Positions 23,245-28,125 of a stretch of DNA of 28,125 bases are shown here, in pieces. The notes beneath the pieces are model-generated. The model had not been told where the DNA came from, did no database searches, and was given only the letters and a program-made list of their open reading frames with translations. The DNA lies in IMG/VR virus record IMGVR_UViG_3300048589_001428, positions 1 through 28,125 of that record; one strand, written 5' to 3'. This stretch comes from a virus. Position 1 is the first letter of the stretch; the number at the start of each line of letters is the position of its first letter. The position numbers were made by a program, and so were the translations under genes.

Positions 23245-24290
23245 TGGCCAAGGGCCGCATTTTGAGCACAAACGTTGCACGCGACCCCGAGCTGAACGCG
23301 CTCACGGCGGAGGCCATGCTGCTCTACCTCATGGCCGTGCCGCACCTGGATAGGGACGGGCTCATGGACGCGGATCCCACGCTGCTGTGGGCCACGGTGG
23401 CTCCGCGCCGCATGGACCTGCTGCCGATGGCCGAGGCCATCATCAATGAGTGGGTGCAGAGCGGCCTCGTGATTCGCTACGAGTGGAAGGACGGCCAGGT
23501 GCTGTTCTTCAAGGGCTTCCCGCGCCACAACGCAAACATGGCCTACAAGCGCGAATCGCCGAGCCGATTTCCGGCCCCGCCGGGATTCATTCGCACGAAG
23601 GTGGGGATAACTCCGGGGAAAACCGAGCTCGCGCTGAGCTGGGCGGAGAGCGTGAATCCCAAGAGCGAGTACTACGCCGAGCTCATGAAGTGCGCAGGGG
23701 TGTGCATGCAGGATGCAGGAAGCGCGCAGGAGGAGTACAACGACACCGGCGATGGCGTGCATGACGACTGCATGAGCAGTGCAGGAGTTGCTCATGCACG
23801 CATGAACGGGCGTGCAGGAAGGAGTCATGCTGAAGATCAAGATCAAGATCAAGATCAAGATCAAGATCAAGGGAACATTGGTGGTGATGCTGATCATCTC
23901 ACCACCACTCGTTCTGGCGATGGGGGGAGTGCAGAGGGGGGGGAGCCGCTCAACGGCGTCGCAGCGCCGCAGCACTTGATGTACGCATTCACCGAGGACC
24001 AGCTGCGCATGGCCGCCTACGAGCTGGGCTCCTACCTGGGGCTCCACGTGGAGTGGACCGGCTACGAGCGGTGGCTGGCGAAACAGCCGGCGGCCACGCT
24101 CGTGGTGCTGCTGGAGTGGATCCACTTCTACTGCGACCTGCCCGAGGCGAGCCTGCAGCGCATTACGTCGCTGACGGCCATCATCCGCAGCAATCTCAAC
24201 AATGGCACCAGGGCGCCGCTCAATGGCGCGCAGCGGCGCAGCCTGGCGGTGGCAGTGGAGCGTGCCGTCAACGTACCCCAGGAGGTTTGA
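23244..24290 (+). CDS. Phage replication initiator (DnaD/O-like) with an internal repeat
   Basis: 348 residues. The N-terminal part ('ILSTNVARDPELNALTAEAM', 'LLYLMAVPHLDRDGLMDADP', 'WVQSGLVIRYEWKDGQVLFF', 'GFPRHN') is the winged-helix domain common in phage replisome organisers. The middle (about 145-245) is low in structure and contains D-Q repeats. The C-terminal region ('LRMAAYELGSYLGLHVEWTG', 'LEWIHFYCDLPEASLQRITS') is helical and could bind a helicase loader. The encoding DNA in the middle holds iteron-like repeats, as in lambda O. No helicase or loader gene was recognised in the window. Confidence 0.68.
   Translation: MAKGRILSTNVARDPELNALTAEAMLLYLMAVPHLDRDGLMDADPTLLWATVAPRRMDLLPMAEAIINEWVQSGLVIRYEWKDGQVLFFKGFPRHNANMAYKRESPSRFPAPPGFIRTKVGITPGKTELALSWAESVNPKSEYYAELMKCAGVCMQDAGSAQEEYNDTGDGVHDDCMSSAGVAHARMNGRAGRSHAEDQDQDQDQDQDQGNIGGDADHLTTTRSGDGGSAEGGEPLNGVAAPQHLMYAFTEDQLRMAAYELGSYLGLHVEWTGYERWLAKQPAATLVVLLEWIHFYCDLPEASLQRITSLTAIIRSNLNNGTRAPLNGAQRRSLAVAVERAVNVPQEV
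23707..23871. repeat. Candidate replication origin: iteron-like and hexamer repeats inside the initiator gene
   Basis: TGCAGGA occurs four times (23707, 23714, 23780, 23813) and GCATGA three times (23759, 23770, 23800). They are followed by six tandem AAGATC units (23833-23868), a GATC-dense, comparatively AT-rich run. The arrangement of direct repeats followed by an easily melted stretch in the initiator gene is like the lambda origin. The repeats are visible; the function is inferred. Confidence 0.5.
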
Positions 24291-24291
24291 T

Positions 24292-24504
24292 GTGGCGACC
24301 ATCAACAATCCGTTTGTGTCTGGCCGCAGCGATGCGGAGGCAGGCAAGAGCTGGAAGCAGGCGCCCTACCCGAAAAACTCGAGGGACTGGGTGCGCTACA
24401 TGAGCGGCTATCAGGGCGGCCTGGATGCGAAGCGCAAGGCCGAGCGGCTGGCGGCCCGTGCGGCGGCTCAGCAGGTCGCGGAGGCTGTGGAGGGGGCGCA
24501 GTGA
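24292..24504 (+). CDS. Small RMF/CrpP-like protein
   Basis: 70 residues from GTG at 24292 with GGAGGT at 24281-24286. The pattern 'FVSGRSDAEAGKSWKQAPYP' with 'RDWVRYMSGYQGGLDA' (G-x-x-D-A-x-x-G-x6-P-Y ... W-x-x-Y-x-x-G-x-x-x-G) resembles the small ribosome modulation factor/CrpP-like family. An alanine-rich basic helix follows. Function is not proven. The next gene overlaps its stop (GTGA). Confidence 0.5.
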   Translation: MATINNPFVSGRSDAEAGKSWKQAPYPKNSRDWVRYMSGYQGGLDAKRKAERLAARAAAQQVAEAVEGAQ

Positions 24505-24803
24505 CCGAACTGGACATGGAGCACGTTTACCCGCCTCGGAAGCACGCAGAGGCGGCCGCAGAGCCGCAGCCGATGCCACTGTGGACAACGGTGGAGCTGC
24601 TCAACGCCAACCATGCTGCGTTGCAGGAGCGCGTTGCCGTGCTGGAAGCGCAGCGGGACGCGATTCCGTGGGGCATGATTCGCGCACTGGCAAACAACGC
24701 GTACAACCGCAAAATCGGGCGCCCCACATACCTTGATTTTGACATGGTGCTGCCGCCCATCTACGCATGGCTGGACACGCACGCGCCGGAGGTGCAGCCG
24801 TGA
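24501..24803 (+). CDS. Unknown early protein with a coiled-coil segment
   Basis: 100 residues from GTG overlapping the previous stop. It contains a helical segment ('TVELLNANHAALQERVAVLE') followed by 'GMIRALANNAYNRKIGRPTY', then a hydrophobic end 'DMVLPPIYAWLD'. No family recognised. The overlap with both neighbours supports the reading. Confidence 0.5.
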   Translation: MTELDMEHVYPPRKHAEAAAEPQPMPLWTTVELLNANHAALQERVAVLEAQRDAIPWGMIRALANNAYNRKIGRPTYLDFDMVLPPIYAWLDTHAPEVQP

Positions 24804-25066
24804 TGCCCCATACCGCCGACCTACTCCGCTTGCTGCGCGAGAACAATGAGACGACGTGGACGAGTGGATCGCCTGCGCTGTTGCACGAGTTGGTCAAAAG
24901 TCTGGTGGCGCAGACCGACGAACTGCGCCGACGCGGCGCCGACGAGAAGCAGATTGACCGCGTGCACGCGCTGACCATTGAGGCTCTCGTCGAGCTCATC
25001 GGCGTGTGCAATCAGTACCTCGCACAATATCACAGCCTGGGGCCGGGTGACGAGGTGCAGCCGTGA
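24803..25066 (+). CDS. Small helical protein, unknown function
   Basis: 87 residues from the ATG at 24803 (overlap TGATG). It is almost fully helical ('TADLLRLLRENNETTW', 'LLHELVKSLVAQTDELRRRG', 'RVHALTIEALVELIGVCNQY'). No motif recognised. Its stop overlaps the ATG of a very short membrane gene. Confidence 0.5.
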   Translation: MPHTADLLRLLRENNETTWTSGSPALLHELVKSLVAQTDELRRRGADEKQIDRVHALTIEALVELIGVCNQYLAQYHSLGPGDEVQP

Positions 25067-25173
25067 TGCCGTGGGAGCCGCCCGACACCGCCGCCGTGCT
25101 CGCCGCTCTGGCGCTCATGCTCATTGCGGCAGCCGTCGTCTACGCCGCCCTCGTCGCGGCGGGCAGGGAGTGA
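25066..25173 (+). CDS. Very small single-pass membrane protein
   Basis: 35 residues ('MPWEPPDTAAVLAALALMLI' then 'AAAVVYAALVAAGRE'). It is one hydrophobic helix with an acidic N-terminus. The ATG overlaps the previous stop (TGATG). The tight spacing to the next GTG (four bases) fits the operon. It resembles small phage membrane peptides, but no function can be given. Confidence 0.55.
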   Translation: MPWEPPDTAAVLAALALMLIAAAVVYAALVAAGRE

Positions 25174-25177
25174 GCGC

Positions 25178-25630
25178 GTGACAAAGTTCCTGTTGGGCTT
25201 TGGCCTCGCCGTGGTGCTCGTCGCGTGGATCGCAACGAGCGGCGAGACCGTGCGCTTTGCGCGCCAACCAGAGCAGGCAACCGCCTACCAGGTGCAGCTC
25301 GAGCAGCAGCGCCATGAGCAGCTGATGGAGCGCCGCGCCACGCGCCTCGCATCGGCCATCACGCTGCTCAGCTACGCAGGCATGGCGCTCTTCGGCGCAG
25401 GCATCCTGTGGCTGCTCGCACAGGCGAGCCTGCTCATGGGCGCCGCACTGGCCACACGCGCCGAGCGCAGAGCAGAGGCGCCGCCGCGCATCGTCGAGCG
25501 CATCGTGTACATCGAACGTGTGCCCGATGACGAGAGCATCACCGGCCAGTGGCGCGAGGTGAGCAGCGGCCTCGCCGTGCGGCCCCACCACATTGAGCGC
25601 AGCAGAGAGGATCGCCATGTTTGGCAGTAG
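25178..25630 (+). CDS. Membrane protein with two helices and a coiled segment
   Basis: 150 residues from GTG at 25178. Helix one spans about 3-21 ('KFLLGFGLAVVLVAWIAT'). A charged linker follows ('YQVQLEQQRHEQLMERRATR'), then helix two at about 67-95 ('LLSYAGMALFGAGILWLLAQ'). The tail ('RIVERIVYIERVP') is charged. The layout is that of a membrane-anchored protein with a periplasmic or cytoplasmic linker. No family was recognised. Confidence 0.55.
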   Translation: MTKFLLGFGLAVVLVAWIATSGETVRFARQPEQATAYQVQLEQQRHEQLMERRATRLASAITLLSYAGMALFGAGILWLLAQASLLMGAALATRAERRAEAPPRIVERIVYIERVPDDESITGQWREVSSGLAVRPHHIERSREDRHVWQ

Positions 25631-25952
25631 CCGCCGCCGCATCCGCGAGCTGGAGCAGAAGATCGTCATGCTCAGCGCCTATATCCGCGAGCTCGAGGCC
25701 GCGCTTGGGCAGCGGCCCACACGGCGCGCCGTTTACGATCCATTCGTCGACGTTGTGCGCGACGACGTGCAACGCGATGACTACGTGCAGGACGCGCCGC
25801 CCGCGTACTCCTATCACAGCGGCAGCGCAAACGGATTCGACTGGGCCGCGACGGCGCAAGCAGGTGCGGGCGTTGACGTGGCCTACAACGCGGCGCCCGC
25901 CTCCGGCCTGAGCAGCGGCGCCCAGCCCAACACCTGGAGCGTGAGCGCATGA
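25617..25952 (+). CDS. Unknown protein with a short coiled coil and a disordered end
   Basis: 111 residues from ATG at 25617, 14 bases inside the previous gene, with AGAGAGGA at 25602-25609. 'RRIRELEQKIVMLSAYIREL' is a coiled coil. The rest is rich in alanine, serine, glycine and aspartate and is likely disordered. Overlap with the next gene by four bases (ATGA) supports the frame. No function recognised. Confidence 0.5.
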   Translation: MFGSSRRRIRELEQKIVMLSAYIRELEAALGQRPTRRAVYDPFVDVVRDDVQRDDYVQDAPPAYSYHSGSANGFDWAATAQAGAGVDVAYNAAPASGLSSGAQPNTWSVSA

Positions 25953-26689
25953 ATCGCTACGATAGCAGCGCGCGCTTTGTGGCCCCGACCCTCGACGGCG
26001 ACCCGGAGTTTGGCCGCTACGGCACCACGCCCGAGCCGACAGTAGGCGGGCGCATGGCCGTCGCCGTGGGCCACCTGCTCACGGCTCTGGCCGTCGTCGC
26101 ATGCGCGGGCGCGGCCATGCTCACGATTTACGCGCTCTGGTATCTGTTCACCGGCACGAGCGTGGCCATCGTCGTCGCGCTCTTCCTGGGCTGTGCATTC
26201 CTGTGGGCGTTCGGCCTCGTCGCCGTGTGGCGCACCACGCTCGACGAGTGGGCCATCCGGCACGATCAGCGCATGTGGCACGCGCTGCAGCATCGCCTGC
26301 GCAACGCGCAGCAGGAGCTGGCCGCGGCGCAAGAGCGCGACGCGACGGCGCGCGACACCATTGCATCCCTGCGCGCGGAACTGGCCGAGGCACGCGGCGC
26401 CCTCTTCAAGGCCACATTCACCGGCACAACCGCCCGCCACATTCCGGCTGTGCCCCCCCCAGATGATCCTGTCCTTGCCGACGCCAAACGGCTGGCCACG
26501 CAGTACTACGAGCACGGCCAACGCATCAGCAGGCGACGCGCCACGTCGGTGCTGGGCTGGCCCGAGTCGCGCTATCAGCAGGCGTGGCACGTGCTCAAAC
26601 TGGCCGGCGTCGTGGGCGACAAGGACTGGCACGATCTCACGCTCGATGAGGCGCTCGCGCTGCTCTCACCACCCCAGGAGATTCCATGA
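25949..26689 (+). CDS. Membrane protein with coiled coil and winged-helix-like end
   Basis: 246 residues. Two membrane helices (about 32-58 and 67-92: 'LLTALAVVACAGAAMLTIYA', 'SVAIVVALFLGCAFLWAFGL') follow a 30-residue N-terminal tail. Residues about 108-155 are a long coiled coil ('RNAQQELAAAQERDATARDT'). Residues about 175-240 look like a winged helix ('RRRATSVLGWPESRYQQAWH', 'LKLAGVVGDKDWHDLTLDEA'). A membrane-anchored DNA- or partner-binding protein is suggested. It overlaps the Csf1-like gene by four bases, so it may be made with it. Confidence 0.55.
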   Translation: MNRYDSSARFVAPTLDGDPEFGRYGTTPEPTVGGRMAVAVGHLLTALAVVACAGAAMLTIYALWYLFTGTSVAIVVALFLGCAFLWAFGLVAVWRTTLDEWAIRHDQRMWHALQHRLRNAQQELAAAQERDATARDTIASLRAELAEARGALFKATFTGTTARHIPAVPPPDDPVLADAKRLATQYYEHGQRISRRRATSVLGWPESRYQQAWHVLKLAGVVGDKDWHDLTLDEALALLSPPQEIP

Positions 26690-27402
26690 GCATCAGCGCC
26701 GCACAACTACTCCGCCGCGGCATGGGTTGGGGGCCGCTCGACAAGCCGCCCCAGCCCTGCACCGCCCACTGCGCAGTCACGGGGCTGGCCATCACTGCCG
26801 GCTACCCGGCACACGCAATCATCCCGTCGAGCACAGGCAACATGCTCGATATCCTGCCCGGCGGCGCGGCCGGCTGGCTCAGCGAGGATGCAGCCATCTG
26901 CTACGCCAACGATTTCCGCATGGGCGGGCGCCTCATCTTCGAAGATGGCACGATGCACTACCCGCTCATTGATGCCAAAGCCGCCGCCGAGCAGGAGCGC
27001 CCATGTTGGCGCACGCTCATTGCCCGGGAGCTGCCGGCGCGCGTCGGCCAGCGCCACCTCTGCTTGCTCAACACCGACTACAAGAAGCGCGTCTGGCCGC
27101 GTACGCCCGTCAGCGCCGTCGGCCCCACCATGCGCTGGCACATCAACGATGCGAGCCGTGGCGTACAAGCCGTGGTGCAGCTCAATCTGCAGCACCTGCT
27201 CTCCACACTTGCGTTGGTGGAAGAAGTCTACGAAGCCTACCCCAAGCCGCGCATCGAGCGCGGCCTGTGGGATGCAAAAATGCCCAGCGGCGTGACATGG
27301 CCGCAAATGCAGCAGTGGGAGCGCGCCTTGCGCTCCGCACGAACAACCCCGGAGTTTGCAGTCGCGATTATCGTCGCGCAGAAAGGGCAGCAGAATGTTT
27401 GA
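26686..27402 (+). CDS. Csf1-like protein (type IV CRISPR large subunit-like)
   Basis: 238 residues. An N-terminal zinc-finger-like part has C25, H28, C29 ('CTAHCAVTGLAITAG') and later C72 ('AAICYANDF'). The middle has 'RPCWRTLIARELPA' and 'LCLLNTDYKKRVWPRTPVSA' with a D-x-K-K-R-x-W-P core. The end has 'LLSTLALVEEVYEAYPKPRI', then 'RGLWDAK' and 'RTTPEFAVAIIVAQK'. I associate this layout (zinc finger, 'KKRxWP', then a helical end with 'LVEEVYE...I..GL' and 'TPEF') with Csf1 proteins of type IV CRISPR systems. It is followed at once by a Cas7-like gene, the same order as csf1-csf2. This is a motif reading without database support. Confidence 0.5.
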   Translation: MSISAAQLLRRGMGWGPLDKPPQPCTAHCAVTGLAITAGYPAHAIIPSSTGNMLDILPGGAAGWLSEDAAICYANDFRMGGRLIFEDGTMHYPLIDAKAAAEQERPCWRTLIARELPARVGQRHLCLLNTDYKKRVWPRTPVSAVGPTMRWHINDASRGVQAVVQLNLQHLLSTLALVEEVYEAYPKPRIERGLWDAKMPSGVTWPQMQQWERALRSARTTPEFAVAIIVAQKGQQNV

Positions 27403-28125
27403 TGTCGAGCTCCTGCTCACCGCCACCCAGCCAATCAGCCACAACGATGCCGGCGCAGGCGACACCGGCAACGTGCTCACCTTCAATCGCCGCAAGCAAC
27501 TTCTTGAGCGCGAGGCAGGCGACGCGCTCAGCCAGGAGGAGATCACGCGCTTCTGCGCGGCCCACCCCGTTCCCGCCGAAGTGTGGGAAGTCTTGCAGCA
27601 CATCTCGTTTGCCGAGTATGTTGCGGCGTCGATGGCCGCAGAGCTGATTGGCGTCTACGGCGGCGGCGACGGCTACGGCTTGCTCACCGGCGTGAGCCGC
27701 TACGAGATGCTCGAGCGCAAGCTCTCCAGCGCAGCCATTGTGAGCAGCACGCTGCCGCGCATGTGGAGCGCGCTCTGCAACAGCCTGCTGCTGCCCATTC
27801 ACCCCGCCGCGCTCGACGAGCGGCTCATGCAGTACTGGGCGCTCTCCCCCTCGGTGCAGAGCGCGGTGATTGCCACGTGCGTGGAGCAAGCGCGCTCCGT
27901 CGTGAGTGTGGCGCGCTTCTGGAGCAGCCAGGCGAAGTTGCGCAGCGAGAGCTACGCCAAGCGCAGCGGCGCAGAGGTGGCCACCGGCGAACTTGTTGCG
28001 CCAACCTATCGCGCCGAGGAGCAGCCGGCCATCGGCACGCTGATCGCCGATGTGCCCACGATCAGCAGCAACGGCACTCGCCACCAGATCGTGCGCACAC
28101 CGGCATGGGCGCACCTGACGCGCCT
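27395..28125 (+). CDS. Cas7 (Csf2)-like protein, cut by the window end
   Basis: 243 residues are visible, with no stop before the edge. The start at 27395 overlaps the Csf1-like stop by eight bases. The N-terminus 'MFDVELLLTATQPISHNDAG' followed by 'GDTGNVLTFNRRK' looks like the first strand and loop of a Cas7 RRM fold. 'VPTISSNGTRHQIVRTPAWA' at about 220-239 matches the 'P-x-I-S-x-N-x-x-R' motif of Csf2-like backbone subunits. A helical stretch of about 180 residues lies between the two motifs, longer than I would expect, and may be a distinct insert. The rest of the protein and any csf3, cas6 or array would lie beyond the window. Confidence 0.52.
   Translation, partial: MFDVELLLTATQPISHNDAGAGDTGNVLTFNRRKQLLEREAGDALSQEEITRFCAAHPVPAEVWEVLQHISFAEYVAASMAAELIGVYGGGDGYGLLTGVSRYEMLERKLSSAAIVSSTLPRMWSALCNSLLLPIHPAALDERLMQYWALSPSVQSAVIATCVEQARSVVSVARFWSSQAKLRSESYAKRSGAEVATGELVAPTYRAEEQPAIGTLIADVPTISSNGTRHQIVRTPAWAHLTR

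Noticed and set aside
23833-23868. Tandem AAGATC repeats as a CRISPR array
   Set aside because: The unit is six bases with no spacers, and it lies inside an open frame encoding D-Q repeats. An origin-like or microsatellite reading fits better.

Overview
The window is a high-GC stretch of a temperate, tailed phage with a long non-contractile tail (siphovirus type). A tail tube protein, a frameshifted tail assembly chaperone pair and a tape measure are present, and no sheath gene is seen. The host cannot be named from the sequence. The tRNA-Met attachment sequence and the protein styles fit a high-GC bacterium, possibly Chloroflexota, but that is a guess.

Left arm, 1-15900, all on the + strand: a tightly packed late operon. 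It holds the end of a head-tail connector, a tail terminator, the tail tube, chaperones G and G-T (with a canonical A AAT TTC slippery site), a head-closure protein and an HK97 gp10-like protein. Then come two out-of-place genes: a membrane protein and an astacin-like metalloprotease that carry related EAD1-like (effector-associated) domains. After them come a long repeat-rich appendage protein, further tail proteins, the tape measure, tail-tip proteins, a receptor-binding fibre and two small genes. A terminator at 15932-15953 closes the operon.

Centre, 15900-20600: a tyrosine integrase on the minus strand; a strong hairpin that looks like the tRNA terminator; the 3' half of a tRNA-Met gene (the attachment core); a DnaQ-like exonuclease with a BRCT domain; an XRE repressor; and, divergently, a strong promoter driving a ribbon-helix-helix regulator and a second tyrosine recombinase. 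Phage-like genes lie on both sides of the attachment core, so this is an unintegrated or circularly joined phage genome, or two tandem elements.

Right arm, 20600-28125, all + strand with many 1-4 base overlaps: early genes, mostly small and unknown, and a replication initiator with iteron-like repeats inside its gene (candidate origin). A run of small membrane proteins follows. The last two genes resemble the Csf1 and Cas7 (Csf2) subunits of a type IV-like CRISPR effector complex; the Cas7-like gene is cut by the window end.

Two candidates stand out as undescribed systems: the pair of EAD-bearing proteins translated with the tail genes, and the phage-borne Csf1/Cas7-like pair. Both rest on motifs read by eye and need profile or structure searches.
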